Source: an uncultured Clostridia bacterium (GTDB taxonomy: Bacteria > Bacillota > Clostridia > Oscillospirales > Ruminococcaceae). Taken from it: DNA of 56,682 nt. A model generated the notes under the pieces. It was given only the letters and a program-made list of their open reading frames with translations. It searched no databases and was not told where the DNA came from. The translations under genes and the position numbers were made by a program. This document shows, piece by piece, positions 42,138 through 51,273 of this stretch. The stretch lies in contig CANRIA010000014.1 of assembly GCA_947630555.1 (NCBI GenBank), positions 1-56,682 on the forward strand, given 5' to 3'. Within the stretch, counting starts at the first letter, position 1. Every line of letters starts with the position of its first letter.

Positions 42138-43655
42138 ATGAAAAAATTACCCTTGAAATCTCACAGTACAAAAAATCGAAAATATATGCTGCTGGCGGCG
42201 GCTTCGGGCGTTTTAACAGCCCTTTCGCAGACCACACAAAGCTGGTATCTTGCATTTTTTTGTATAGTGCCGCTGTACTTCTGCATATTTTGCCAAAACG
42301 TAAAAAACGCCGTAAAATGTTTCTTTTTTAGCATGACTGTCTACCACGGCATAATGTGCAGTTTTTTGCTCTCGCTGTATGACTATCTCAAACTGCCGTT
42401 TTTGCTCATGCTTGCAATATGCGTGATAGTCGTTGCCTTGATCGCCCTTTTGCAAAGCACAATAATGCTCGCTGCAGTTTATCCGTCAATAAAAACACAG
42501 TTCAAAAGCAGAGCAGTAAAAATTATCGCTTTTTCAGCCTGTTTTTCGCTTGGTCAGTATTTTATGGAGATAGTCCCGTATATCTCTTTCCCATGGGCAA
42601 GAGTGGAAAACGCGCTTAGTTTTCAGCCGCTTCTTTTGCAAAGTGCTGCGCTTTTCGGCGGCGGTTTTACAGCATTTTTACTGCTTCTGTTCAACGGCTT
42701 GGCAGCCTGCCTGCTGGAAGCTTTGTTTCGTGAAAATGTTAAACGAACGCTCGCGCTTTCGGCAGTCGCGGCTTTGGGCTTTTCTGTAGTTACAGCCAGC
42801 GGCGCGTGGTATATGCTGGGCAAAACTAGCGGAGAAACAATAGTGGTAGCAGCGGTGCAGGGCTCGCAGGAAGGCTTGAAGAAAAACTCACAGTCAGCCG
42901 TGCAGGCAGCAGAGGAGTATTCCGCGCTAATCTCTCAAATGCCCGAAAACTCTGCCGAGCTTGTCTTGCTGCCCGAAACGGCTTTTCCCTGCGTGCTTAA
43001 CGAAAATATAGCGAATATGCTGCCAAAATATCCGCCGTATATCGTAACGGGCTGTATTTATGAAAGCGAGGGCAAACGCTATAATTGCCTTTCTCCTCTT
43101 TCAAATACGAAAAGCGTTCATCTCAAACAAGTGCTTGTGCCGCTGGGCGAGTATACGCCGTTTTTCAAACTAAGCGGCTTTACCTCGCTTACACCCTCTG
43201 AAACTTCCGACTGCATATCTTTAGGCGGCAGAAAATACGCCGCTTCTATATGTATAGAAAGCATCTACTCTTCGCTGCTGTCAACGCAGATAGCCGACGG
43301 CGGCAGCATGATACTCATGTCAACGAATGATTCATGGTTCAAAAACAGCTTTGCCAGAGACGTGCATTTCCGCCACAGCATTTTAAGAGCCGTCGAGTAT
43401 GACAGAAGTCTTCTGCGCAGCGGCAACTGCGGCATTTCCGCGCTGATCGACAGAAACGGCTTTGTCACCGCCGCACAATATGGCAAGCAGGGCGCGTATA
43501 TCACCGCCGATGCCGAGCTTTCGCAAACGCGCACGCCATATTCGGTGTGGGGCAATATCTTTCAGCTGCCTGCACTGCTTTTTGTTATACGTTTTTATGT
43601 CCTTGCGGCAGTATCAAAGCTTATATCGCATTTTGAAAAAAAGTCCAAACAATGA
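42138..43655 (+). CDS. lnt: Apolipoprotein N-acyltransferase
   Basis: 505 aa. N-terminal multi-helix membrane domain (about 1-230) and a carbon-nitrogen hydrolase domain. The Glu-Lys-Cys triad sits in LVLLPETAFP, LVPLGEYTPF and ASICIESIYSS, so the enzyme looks active. Lnt adds a third acyl chain to lipoproteins, mainly in Gram-negatives and actinobacteria; members in Clostridia exist but their role is less clear. A lipoprotein gene follows at 43750. The ribosome site is weak (GGGG 11 bases upstream). Confidence 0.88.
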   Translation: MKKLPLKSHSTKNRKYMLLAAASGVLTALSQTTQSWYLAFFCIVPLYFCIFCQNVKNAVKCFFFSMTVYHGIMCSFLLSLYDYLKLPFLLMLAICVIVVALIALLQSTIMLAAVYPSIKTQFKSRAVKIIAFSACFSLGQYFMEIVPYISFPWARVENALSFQPLLLQSAALFGGGFTAFLLLLFNGLAACLLEALFRENVKRTLALSAVAALGFSVVTASGAWYMLGKTSGETIVVAAVQGSQEGLKKNSQSAVQAAEEYSALISQMPENSAELVLLPETAFPCVLNENIANMLPKYPPYIVTGCIYESEGKRYNCLSPLSNTKSVHLKQVLVPLGEYTPFFKLSGFTSLTPSETSDCISLGGRKYAASICIESIYSSLLSTQIADGGSMILMSTNDSWFKNSFARDVHFRHSILRAVEYDRSLLRSGNCGISALIDRNGFVTAAQYGKQGAYITADAELSQTRTPYSVWGNIFQLPALLFVIRFYVLAAVSKLISHFEKKSKQ

Positions 43656-43749
43656 TAATGTATAATATCAGCCGCCGCGGTTAAAATAAAGCTGTCAGAC
43701 ATATGTTCCCCTGACAAATATATGCATATATCGAAAGGATAGAAATTAT

Positions 43750-44082
43750 ATGTTGAAAAGAATATTGAGTGCAGCTGCCGCGGCAGTGCTTGCGTGCTCT
43801 GTGCTTGCAGGCTGCTCAGGCAGAGATACCAACAGCAACGGCGATAAGGTATCTTCAAATGATACCTCATCATCAACCGCTGCCACCACAACTGCTTCGT
43901 CAGCTACAACAAGCGAAACAACCACTAAGGACGACAGCTCAAGCAAGAGCGACAAAGACGACAGCGACACCGTGGTAGACGATATAGGCTCTACAGTAGG
44001 CGATGTTGCAAGCGATGTCGGCGATGCCGCAAAAGACACCGTTGACGGCGCAACAGATATAGTTGACGATATTGTAAGATAA
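43750..44082 (+). CDS. Small low-complexity lipoprotein
   Basis: 110 aa. The signal peptide ends in the lipobox LAGC (Cys about residue 22). The mature part is a Ser/Thr/Asp-rich stretch followed by an amphipathic VGDVASDVGDAAKD-type segment with repeats of V-D/G-D-x-A/V. No family is recognised. GAAAGGA lies about 9 bases before the ATG. It follows lnt by 94 bases, and a strong terminator ends it. TATAAT at 43661-43666 may be its -10, without a clear -35. Confidence 0.8.
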   Translation: MLKRILSAAAAAVLACSVLAGCSGRDTNSNGDKVSSNDTSSSTAATTTASSATTSETTTKDDSSSKSDKDDSDTVVDDIGSTVGDVASDVGDAAKDTVDGATDIVDDIVR

Positions 44083-44094
44083 ATGCAAGTTATG

Positions 44095-44125
44095 GCAGTC
44101 TGTATTTTGTACAGACTGCTGTTTT
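44095..44125 (+). terminator. Intrinsic terminator after the small lipoprotein
   Basis: GCAGTCTGTA (44095-44104) and TACAGACTGC (44110-44119) form a perfect 10-bp stem around TTTTG, followed by TGTTTTA. Confidence 0.88.
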
Positions 44126-44160
44126 ATTGCCGTAATGTGCGGTAAAATAAGCTTTTGCGG

Positions 44161-44190
44161 TTGACAAGCCGCCCGTTTTTATGTTATAAT
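44161..44190 (+). promoter_or_regulatory. Promoter P1 of citrate synthase
   Basis: TTGACA (44161-44166), 18 bases, TATAAT (44185-44190), with TG one base before the -10. Both hexamers are perfect and the -10 is extended. The start is near 44197, about 160 bases before gltA. Confidence 0.85.
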
Positions 44191-44196
44191 AAAATC

Positions 44197-44356
44197 ATAA
44201 ATGATTTTATTATACATTTATGTCCTCGTCGATACGCAGACCAAAAGGTCTGCTCCCGACGTATCGGACAATTATAACATAACGCTTTCGCTTTTATGTT
44301 ATAATAGATTTATCTTTTTAGTTTTTATTATTATTTTAGCGAAGAGAGGTCTTAAA
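44197..44356 (+). promoter_or_regulatory. Structured leader of citrate synthase with a second -10 box
   Basis: CGATAC (44230-44235) pairs with GTATCG (44261-44266) outside a 7-bp hairpin GCAGACC/GGTCTGC (44236-44242/44247-44253) with an AAAA loop. Next, ATTATAACATAA (44271-44282) is an exact inverted copy of TTATGTTATAAT (44294-44305). The second arm repeats the P1 -10 region (14 identical bases, 44177-44190 and 44292-44305) and is itself an extended -10 (TATAAT 44300-44305). No known riboswitch class was recognised. Confidence 0.6.
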
Positions 44357-45700
44357 ATGAATACCAATGCACGCGAACTTCTCTGTAAGAAGTTTATTGA
44401 AAACAATACGATAAAGCCTGAGCTTTTCGATAATTACATAGTTAAAAAAGGTCTGCGTAACGCCGACGGAACAGGTGTTGTGGCAGGTCTTACAAATATC
44501 TGTAACGTTCACGGATATGTTGTAAACGAAGGCGAAAAATCGCCTATAGAGGGCGAACTTATCTACCGCGGCTATAATATACGCGACCTTGTCGGCAACG
44601 TTGTAAAGGAAAACAGATTCGGCTATGAGGAGATAGTGTATCTGCTGCTTATGGGCGACCTGCCCTCTCAGCATGAGCTTGAAGTGTTCAAATCTCTGCT
44701 TGCCGCTAACAGAGAGCTGCCCGATTCTTTCTTTGAGGATATGATACTTAAAAATCCTTCCAGAAATATCATGAACCAAATGGGCAGAAGCGTTCTTTCG
44801 CTGTATTCTTATGACGATAACCCCGAAAGCACTTCGCCAGACTATGAAATGGCGACCGCAGTTTCCATAATCGCAAAAATGCCTACAATAATGGTTTCTG
44901 CATGGCAGGTAAAGAATAGATACTTCAATAACGAAAGTATGCATATGCACCCGCTTATAAAGTCGCAGTCTACCGCTGAATCCATTTTGTCTACCATTCG
45001 CCCCGACAGAGTGTTTACCGACGAAGAAGCAAAACTTTTAGATATAATGCTCATGCTGCACGCTGAGCACGGCGGTGGTAATAACTCTACATTTGCCTGC
45101 CGCGTGCTTACATCTTCGGGTACAGACCCCTATGCAGCGTATTCTGCTGCAATAGGCTCGCTTAAAGGCTATCGCCACGGCGGCGCGAATGCCAAAGTTA
45201 CCGAAATGCAGAATATTATCAAGCAAAATGTACATAACTGGGACGACGAGGGAGAAGTTGCCGATTTTCTGCGCAAAATAATGCGTAAAGAAGCAGGCGA
45301 CGGCACAGGTCTTATATACGGTATGGGTCACGCAGTATATACCCTTTCTGACCCAAGAGCCGTTATACTACGCGAAAGCGCCGAAAAACTTGCCAAGAAT
45401 ACCGAGTTTGAAGCCGAGTTCAGACTGCTGCACAATATTGAAAAACTTACGCCGCAGCTTTTTAAAGAGATTAGAGGCGTTGATAAGGTAATGTGCGCAA
45501 ATGTCGATATGTATTCGGGTCTTGTGTACAGAATGCTCAAAATACCGCAGGATCTGTTTACTCCGCTGTTTGCAGTATCGCGTATGGCAGGCTGGTCAGC
45601 ACATAGGTTTGAGGAAATTGTTACAGGCAAGAAGATAATCAGACCTGCCTATAAGTCGGTGCTTCATAAGCGTAAATATGTCCCTATAAGCGAAAGATAA
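44357..45700 (+). CDS. gltA: Citrate synthase
   Basis: 447 aa. Joins acetyl-CoA and oxaloacetate; in gut Clostridia it usually feeds glutamate synthesis through a partial TCA route. The catalytic His sits in LHAEHGGGNNSTFA, the second in IYGMGHAVYT, and the RHGGANAKV segment is conserved. ATG 44357 is set by GAGAGG 7 bases upstream; the frame is open to 44201 across the leader, where it codes no recognisable domain. No aconitase or isocitrate dehydrogenase gene is adjacent. Confidence 0.93.
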   Translation: MNTNARELLCKKFIENNTIKPELFDNYIVKKGLRNADGTGVVAGLTNICNVHGYVVNEGEKSPIEGELIYRGYNIRDLVGNVVKENRFGYEEIVYLLLMGDLPSQHELEVFKSLLAANRELPDSFFEDMILKNPSRNIMNQMGRSVLSLYSYDDNPESTSPDYEMATAVSIIAKMPTIMVSAWQVKNRYFNNESMHMHPLIKSQSTAESILSTIRPDRVFTDEEAKLLDIMLMLHAEHGGGNNSTFACRVLTSSGTDPYAAYSAAIGSLKGYRHGGANAKVTEMQNIIKQNVHNWDDEGEVADFLRKIMRKEAGDGTGLIYGMGHAVYTLSDPRAVILRESAEKLAKNTEFEAEFRLLHNIEKLTPQLFKEIRGVDKVMCANVDMYSGLVYRMLKIPQDLFTPLFAVSRMAGWSAHRFEEIVTGKKIIRPAYKSVLHKRKYVPISER

Positions 45701-45718
45701 ATTTTTTGTCAAAAGGTC

Positions 45719-45747
45719 TTTAAAAATTTATTGAAATATGTTATAAT
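45719..45747 (+). promoter_or_regulatory. Promoter of the lipoprotein-two-component operon
   Basis: TTTAAA (45719-45724), 17 bases, TATAAT (45742-45747), with TG at 45739-45740: extended -10, 4/6 -35. It lies directly before a long stem-loop. Confidence 0.65.
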
Positions 45748-45779
45748 ATAACCGAGTGTATGTTTCTACATTCGGTTAT
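45748..45779 (+). other. Long stem-loop at the transcription start of the lipoprotein operon
   Basis: ATAACCGAGTGTA (45748-45760) pairs with TACATTCGGTTAT (45767-45779) over 13 bp with one G-U, around TGTTTC. It lies just after the -10 box, so it could be an operator dyad for a repressor, or a weak terminator of gltA; no T-run follows. Confidence 0.5.
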
Positions 45780-45809
45780 ATTGCTGTTTTGCGGAAAGGA
45801 GAGTCGGAT

Positions 45810-47150
45810 ATGAAGCTGAAAAAGATATTTGCAGCATGTGTTTTGTGTGCAGTGCTTACCTTCAGCGGTTGTTCGTTCGGCTCTTTTTCGGTAGATACAC
45901 TGCTTGAGGCGCCTAAGCTATCCAAAGAGCAGGAGGGCATCTATGATGCGCTTATGAAAAATGTCGGCAACAATATAGTGCTCAAATATCCAAGAAGCGG
46001 CAGTAACCGCAGTGCGTATATGGTGACGAATATTGACGACGAGCCTACTGATGAAGCTATTGTTTTTTATGAATTTAATAATAATCTTCCCGGGCTTAGC
46101 AATAACGATACCATAGACAGCGGCGTAAGGCTTTGTGTGCTTGATAAAGATGAAAAAGATGAGTGGAAAGTCGTTTCCGACATTGCAGGTGCAGGTACGG
46201 ATGTTGACAGGATAATTGTTTCAAGGCTGGACGGCAGCGGCAATATAAGTGTTATAGTGGGATATTCAACGCTCTCAATAAACGAAAAAGTAATGGAAGT
46301 TTATAACTATTCGCAGGGTATGCTGACACTTGCCGCGCAGGATAGCTATAGCGTAATGGAAACTCTCGATATAGACAACGACGGGTATAACGAGATAATC
46401 ACAGTTCAGTCGGGCGGCGATAACGCCCTTGCCACAGCATCACTTCTCAGTATGTCTGAGGGGCAGATAGTCAAGACAAATATCATTAATATGTCGGAGA
46501 GATTCCAGTCGGTGGCATCATATGTAAAGGGAAAGCTTACAGATTATAATAAAGCTCTGTTTATAGACTGCCGCTATGATGAGAGCCGATTGCAGACCGA
46601 GTTCCTTTATTATAAGTATGATTCTCTGCAAAACCCCGTGGCAAAAATGGGCAGCGACCTTGCAGATTTTACCGTCCGTCCTGACGGCTACTATTCTACA
46701 GATATGGACAACGACGGCATTGTAGAGGTACCGACTGTTGTGCCTATGCCCGGGTATGAACTTGCAGCCCCGGAAGAGCAGATGTATCTTACCACATGGA
46801 ACGCCTACAGAGATTATTATGAATTTTATCCCAAGTATGTCGGCTACTATTCAATTTCTGACGGTTATATGCTTGATTTTCCCGAAGAATGGCAAAGCGC
46901 AGTAACAGTAAAACGCGATGCAGTAACAGGCGAATCGGTGTTTTATGTGTTTGATACGTCTTTGGAAGAATCAACACAGGAATTTATGCGTATCTCGATA
47001 AGCTCCCGTGATGATGCAGACGAATATGAAAAAAGAGGATATAAACGAATAACTTCCGTAGGTCAGATAGATTACCTCGTCAGATTTACTGGCAGTATGG
47101 AAGACGTAGACCTTTCAAAAATCAAAAGCAGATTTTATGTGATCTCGTAA
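45810..47150 (+). CDS. Lipoprotein with DxDNDG repeats, upstream of a two-component system
   Basis: 446 aa. Signal peptide with lipobox FSGC (Cys about residue 21). The mature protein contains segments with calcium-loop-like LDIDNDGYNEI and TDMDNDGIVEV, as in FG-GAP/VCBS beta-propeller repeats, and ends in a globular domain (FPEEWQSAVTVKRD...). No family name is recognised. ATG 45810 has GGAGAG 8 bases upstream. It precedes the response regulator by 43 bases, so it may be a ligand-binding partner of the kinase. Confidence 0.82.
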   Translation: MKLKKIFAACVLCAVLTFSGCSFGSFSVDTLLEAPKLSKEQEGIYDALMKNVGNNIVLKYPRSGSNRSAYMVTNIDDEPTDEAIVFYEFNNNLPGLSNNDTIDSGVRLCVLDKDEKDEWKVVSDIAGAGTDVDRIIVSRLDGSGNISVIVGYSTLSINEKVMEVYNYSQGMLTLAAQDSYSVMETLDIDNDGYNEIITVQSGGDNALATASLLSMSEGQIVKTNIINMSERFQSVASYVKGKLTDYNKALFIDCRYDESRLQTEFLYYKYDSLQNPVAKMGSDLADFTVRPDGYYSTDMDNDGIVEVPTVVPMPGYELAAPEEQMYLTTWNAYRDYYEFYPKYVGYYSISDGYMLDFPEEWQSAVTVKRDAVTGESVFYVFDTSLEESTQEFMRISISSRDDADEYEKRGYKRITSVGQIDYLVRFTGSMEDVDLSKIKSRFYVIS

Positions 47151-47193
47151 CGGAATAACAAAACGATATTTTTATAAGATAGGAGAGATATTT

Positions 47194-47898
47194 ATGAGAA
47201 AGATCCTTGTGTGTGAAGACGAAGATTCCATAAGGGAATTTGTCGTGCTTAACCTGAAAAGAAGCGGCTATGAAGTCGTAAACGTAAGCAGCGGCGAAGA
47301 TGCCCTTGAAGCGTATGATGCCGCCCCGGGAACGTTTGACGTTGCACTTCTGGATATTATGATGCCCGGCATAGACGGCATTCAAGTGTGCAAAAAGCTG
47401 CGCGAAAAAAGCGAAACAATGGGAATAATCATGCTCTCGGCAAAATCACAGGAGATAGATAAGGTCTCATCTTTAATGATAGGCGCCGACGACTATATTA
47501 CAAAGCCGTTTTCAATATCCGAGCTTGTCGCAAGGGTAGATGCCGTCTGCCGCAGAGTGAATATTTCCCACTCAAAGCCCGAGAGCAATTCAACTATAGT
47601 TTCGGGCCCGTTTACCCTTAACCTTAAAAGCAGAACGGTATACCGTGACGGTCAGCAGATAGACCTTACACAGGTAGAGTATCAGATAATGGAGTATTTC
47701 TTCAAAAACCAGAATACCGCACTCGACCGCACTAGTATTCTCAATCATATATGGGGCGATTCATACTATGGTGACGATAAGATAGTAGATGTAAATATCC
47801 GCCGTATTCGTATGAAAATAGAGAAAGAGCCCTCAAATCCGCAGTATATACTTACCATTTGGGGCTACGGCTATAAATGGAGCGCGCCTGGAAATTAA
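47194..47898 (+). CDS. Response regulator, OmpR/PhoB family
   Basis: 234 aa. Receiver domain (1-120) with acidic pocket E8/D9, phosphoacceptor D54 (LLDIMMPG), S82 and K104 (TKPF). The C-terminal winged helix (about 135-232) has the usual DLTQVEYQIMEYF and VDVNIRRIRMKIE segments. It is a DNA-binding output for the kinase encoded next. AGGAGA lies 8 bases before the ATG. The regulon is unknown. Confidence 0.93.
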   Translation: MRKILVCEDEDSIREFVVLNLKRSGYEVVNVSSGEDALEAYDAAPGTFDVALLDIMMPGIDGIQVCKKLREKSETMGIIMLSAKSQEIDKVSSLMIGADDYITKPFSISELVARVDAVCRRVNISHSKPESNSTIVSGPFTLNLKSRTVYRDGQQIDLTQVEYQIMEYFFKNQNTALDRTSILNHIWGDSYYGDDKIVDVNIRRIRMKIEKEPSNPQYILTIWGYGYKWSAPGN

Positions 47899-47932
47899 AA
47901 ATCTCATAATTATATGAAAGGGGAGTGTAACA

Positions 47933-49456
47933 GTGGCTAAGGTCAGAAGAAAGAACAGCATAACTACGCGCTGGGCAGTAAATAACCTCGGCGTTGTAAT
48001 TGTTATACTCCTTATAATAGATGTAATAGCCGCCGTGCTGATCAGGTACTATTATTACAATTCAGCCCAGCAGTATGTAATGAATCAGATGAGCATAATA
48101 ACCAGCGCCATAGAGCGTTACGCAAGTGACGGCACTACAAACTATAACTCCGAGATACGCGGTATTATAGAAAATTATGAGCATAAGAACCAAATAGAAC
48201 TTATGGCTATAGACCACGACGACCAGATTGCGCTCACTTCGTCAGGCTTTTCGCCGCAGGATCAGCCCGATATGTCAGACTTTGATATGGCAAGAGCTTC
48301 AGAAAGCGGCTCTGCTATGGTAAATACAAAGCTGCCTTCGGGCGAGAAAGTAATGGCATATACCTGCATGATATCGCCGCTGGGAAGCGAGTTTCAAGCT
48401 ATCAGAATGATGGTATCTATAGAAAAAGTGGACAGGCAGATAATGCTTTTTATATTTGTAATAACACTCGTGTTTGCGGCAATAGTTGCGCTTATGATAT
48501 TTACAGGCAGATTTTTCGTCCGCTCTATAGTAAATCCCGTGCGCAACGTTAATATGTTTGCAAGAAAGATTGCAACGGGTGATTTTTCTCAGCGCCTTGA
48601 AAAAGACCGCGACGACGAACTTGGCGAGCTTTATGACAGTATAAACTATATGGCAAACGAGCTTTCCAATACCGAAGCTATGAAAAACGAGTTTATATCA
48701 TCAGTCTCGCACGAGCTGCGAACGCCTCTTACCGCCATAAAGGGCTGGAGCGAAACACTTTTGGATATGAGCGACGATAAAGAGACCATTGAAAAAGGCA
48801 TGAAAGTAATAATCGGCGAGACCGAGAGGCTTTCTGATATGGTTGAAGAACTGCTCGATTTTTCGCGTATTCAAGACGGCAGACTGCTGCTGAATAAAGC
48901 GACTATTGATATTCTTGCAGAGCTCGGCGAGACTGTGCTTATCTATAAAGAAAGAGCGAGAAAACTGGGCATGACACTTGAATACTATGAACCTGAAATG
49001 CTGCCGTTCGTGTATGGCGATAAAAACAGACTGAAGCAGGTGTTTATAAATATCGTAGACAATGCGGTGAAGTATTCCGACGAAGGAGCAGTCATTTCTG
49101 TAGAGGCTTATGAAGAAGACGGAGATATTGTTATTTCCGTATCCGATACGGGTATAGGCATTTCGGAAGAAGACCTGCCAAAGGTAAAAACTAAGTTTTT
49201 CAAAGCCGAGCAGACAAGGCGCGGTTCGGGCATAGGTCTTGCAGTTGCCGACGAGATAATAAGAATGCATTCGGGCACGCTTACAGTTAAAAGTGAGCTT
49301 GGCGTGGGTACTACAGTGGTAATAACCCTGCCTGCTATCGAACCTGCAAATCAAGGCAAAAAGGATAAAACAGAAACCATAAACGTTGAGCTTATCACTA
49401 ACAACGACGATGAAAGGAATAACATATATGAGCAGCAAGACGGAAAAGAGAGTTGA
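47933..49456 (+). CDS. Sensor histidine kinase with HAMP domain
   Basis: 507 aa. TM1 (about 18-38), an extracellular sensor region (about 39-168), TM2 (about 170-190), HAMP (about 192-245), HisKA with H260 in SSVSHELRTP, and an HATPase domain with the N-box NIVDNAVKYSDEG, G1 DTGIGIS and G2 GSGIGLAVADE. A charged tail of about 35 residues follows the ATPase. The GTG start at 47933 has AAAGGGGAG 7 bases upstream. Its 3' end overlaps the DUF1385 gene by 29 bases. WalK/PhoR-like; the signal is unknown. Confidence 0.92.
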   Translation: MAKVRRKNSITTRWAVNNLGVVIVILLIIDVIAAVLIRYYYYNSAQQYVMNQMSIITSAIERYASDGTTNYNSEIRGIIENYEHKNQIELMAIDHDDQIALTSSGFSPQDQPDMSDFDMARASESGSAMVNTKLPSGEKVMAYTCMISPLGSEFQAIRMMVSIEKVDRQIMLFIFVITLVFAAIVALMIFTGRFFVRSIVNPVRNVNMFARKIATGDFSQRLEKDRDDELGELYDSINYMANELSNTEAMKNEFISSVSHELRTPLTAIKGWSETLLDMSDDKETIEKGMKVIIGETERLSDMVEELLDFSRIQDGRLLLNKATIDILAELGETVLIYKERARKLGMTLEYYEPEMLPFVYGDKNRLKQVFINIVDNAVKYSDEGAVISVEAYEEDGDIVISVSDTGIGISEEDLPKVKTKFFKAEQTRRGSGIGLAVADEIIRMHSGTLTVKSELGVGTTVVITLPAIEPANQGKKDKTETINVELITNNDDERNNIYEQQDGKES

Positions 49457-50402
49457 AAACGGCTGTAAGTTCAAGTCAAAAATAGGCGGTCAGGCGCTTA
49501 TCGAGGGCGTTATGATGCGCGGTCTGTATAAGTCGGCAATGGCGTGCAGGCTGCCAAGCGGAGAGATAGACCTTGAAACGTGGGATATAAACAACGGCAA
49601 AAATATGCCATGGTATAGAAAAGTACCGTTCCTTCGCGGAATATTTAACTTTGCAATAACATTTACCGAGGGCTATAAATGCCTTTCAAAGTCTGCCGAT
49701 AAATCAATGCAGGGCTTAGAGGAAGAGCCGCAGTCAAAGTTTGAACAGTGGCTCGATGACAAACTCGGCGACAAATTAGGGCCTATAGTTTCAGTCGTAG
49801 GCATGGTGATGGGCATAGCGCTGGCAGTGCTGCTGTTTGTGTTCCTGCCGTCGGGGCTGACAAAGCTGCTTTCAAAGTTCCTCAAGATAAATTCGGTAGT
49901 TAAAACTATTATCGAGGGCGTTATAAAAATATCGATATTTGTACTTTTTATGTGGCTTACCAGCCTTATGCCCGATATGAAGATAATGTACCGCTACCAC
50001 GGCGCAGAGCATAAAACCATAGCTTGCTATGAGGCAGGCGAGGAGCTCACGCCCGAAAACGTCAAAAAGCATATACGCTTTCACCCAAGATGCGGCACCA
50101 GTTTTATGTTCCTTATTCTTCTTATCAGTATAATAATCTTTTCGCTGCTGCACCTGCCGTGGGATAATATTCTTTTGAGAATGTGCTTTAAAATTGCACT
50201 TTTGCCCATAATAGTGGGTATAGGGTATGAATTTATAAGGCTTGCAGGTCGGTATGATAACTGGTTCACAAAGGCGTTTTCAGCGCCCGGTCTGTGGCTG
50301 CAAAGAATTACTACCAAAGAACCCGACGAAAAGCAGATAGAGTGCGCCATAGCCGCGCTTAAAGCAGTAATTCCCGAAGATACCGAGGAGGACAGATGGT
50401 AA
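49428..50402 (+). CDS. DUF1385 membrane protein (YqhQ-like)
   Basis: 324 aa. The family motifs GGQALIEGVMMRG near the N-terminus, YRYHGAEHKTIACYE and HPRCGTSFMF in the middle are all present, with about four membrane helices between 115 and 270. The function is unknown; the conserved His and Cys suggest a metal site. ATG 49428 is chosen over the upstream frame because AAAGGA precedes it. It overlaps the kinase gene and, by 7 bases, prmC. Confidence 0.9.
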   Translation: MSSKTEKRVENGCKFKSKIGGQALIEGVMMRGLYKSAMACRLPSGEIDLETWDINNGKNMPWYRKVPFLRGIFNFAITFTEGYKCLSKSADKSMQGLEEEPQSKFEQWLDDKLGDKLGPIVSVVGMVMGIALAVLLFVFLPSGLTKLLSKFLKINSVVKTIIEGVIKISIFVLFMWLTSLMPDMKIMYRYHGAEHKTIACYEAGEELTPENVKKHIRFHPRCGTSFMFLILLISIIIFSLLHLPWDNILLRMCFKIALLPIIVGIGYEFIRLAGRYDNWFTKAFSAPGLWLQRITTKEPDEKQIECAIAALKAVIPEDTEEDRW

Positions 50403-51235
50403 ACCGCAGAGAACTTTATGAAAAATGCGTAAAAATGCTTGTAGAAAAAGGCTTCGACAGCGCAGATTTTGACGTAAGATGTATATTTTCAGACGTTTTG
50501 CAGGAGCAGAACTTTATCAAAAACGGCTTGCCTTTAAGCGAAGAAGATGCCGCGCGTATTCAAGACCTTACAGAAAGGTATGCAGACGGCTATCCGCTGC
50601 AATATTTACTCGGCAAATGGGAGTTTTACGGTCTGCCGTTTTATGTCGGCGAGGGTGTGCTTATCCCTCGGCAGGATACCGAAACACTGGTTGAGTACGT
50701 TTTGAATACATTTATAACCGGTGATATTTCAGCTGTAGACCTGTGTGCAGGCAGCGGTTGTATCAGTATAGCAATAGAGAAAAACATAGCCTGCCGCATT
50801 ACCGCAGTTGAAAAATCACCAAAGGCTTATGAGTATCTTCTGAAAAATATAGAGCTTAATTCAAGCAGTGTGTCGCCCATGCTCGCAGACGTTACAGAAA
50901 AGCAGACCGCAGAGCATTTTCACGACCTTGACCTTATTGTCTGCAATCCTCCGTACCTTACAGAAGATGATATGCAGCATCTGCAAAAGCAGGTCGGCTT
51001 TGAGCCAAAAGAAGCGCTCTACGGCGGCATTGACGGCTGCGACTACTACAGAGATATAGTAAGGCTGTGGAAAAATTCATTGAAAGACGGCGGCGTTATG
51101 TGCTTTGAGATAGGCATAGGGCAGGAGGACGAAGTCTCAGGCATTATGATACAGCACGGCTTTGAAAATGTTCGTTCAAGAAAAGATATGTGCGGAAAAT
51201 TCCGTATAGTTACAGGTGTTTGGCGTAGCGAGTAG
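50396..51235 (+). CDS. prmC: Release factor glutamine N5-methyltransferase
   Basis: 279 aa. Methylates the GGQ glutamine of peptide release factors. N-terminal helical domain (YLLGKWEFYGLPFYV, IPRQDTETLVEYV) and a Rossmann domain with VDLCAGSGCISIAIEK and the glutamine-binding NPPY motif (IVCNPPYLTED). It overlaps DUF1385 by 7 bases, with GAGGAGG 4 bases before the ATG. The usual partner prfA is not next to it. Confidence 0.94.
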   Translation: MVNRRELYEKCVKMLVEKGFDSADFDVRCIFSDVLQEQNFIKNGLPLSEEDAARIQDLTERYADGYPLQYLLGKWEFYGLPFYVGEGVLIPRQDTETLVEYVLNTFITGDISAVDLCAGSGCISIAIEKNIACRITAVEKSPKAYEYLLKNIELNSSSVSPMLADVTEKQTAEHFHDLDLIVCNPPYLTEDDMQHLQKQVGFEPKEALYGGIDGCDYYRDIVRLWKNSLKDGGVMCFEIGIGQEDEVSGIMIQHGFENVRSRKDMCGKFRIVTGVWRSE

Positions 51236-51273
51236 TTTTACAGTACAAATAATAACGCACTTATTTGCAGTAC

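Noticed and set aside
44201-44356. N-terminal extension of citrate synthase by 52 residues
   Set aside because: The extension has no citrate synthase homology, crosses hairpins and a promoter, and the ATG at 44357 has a good ribosome site.
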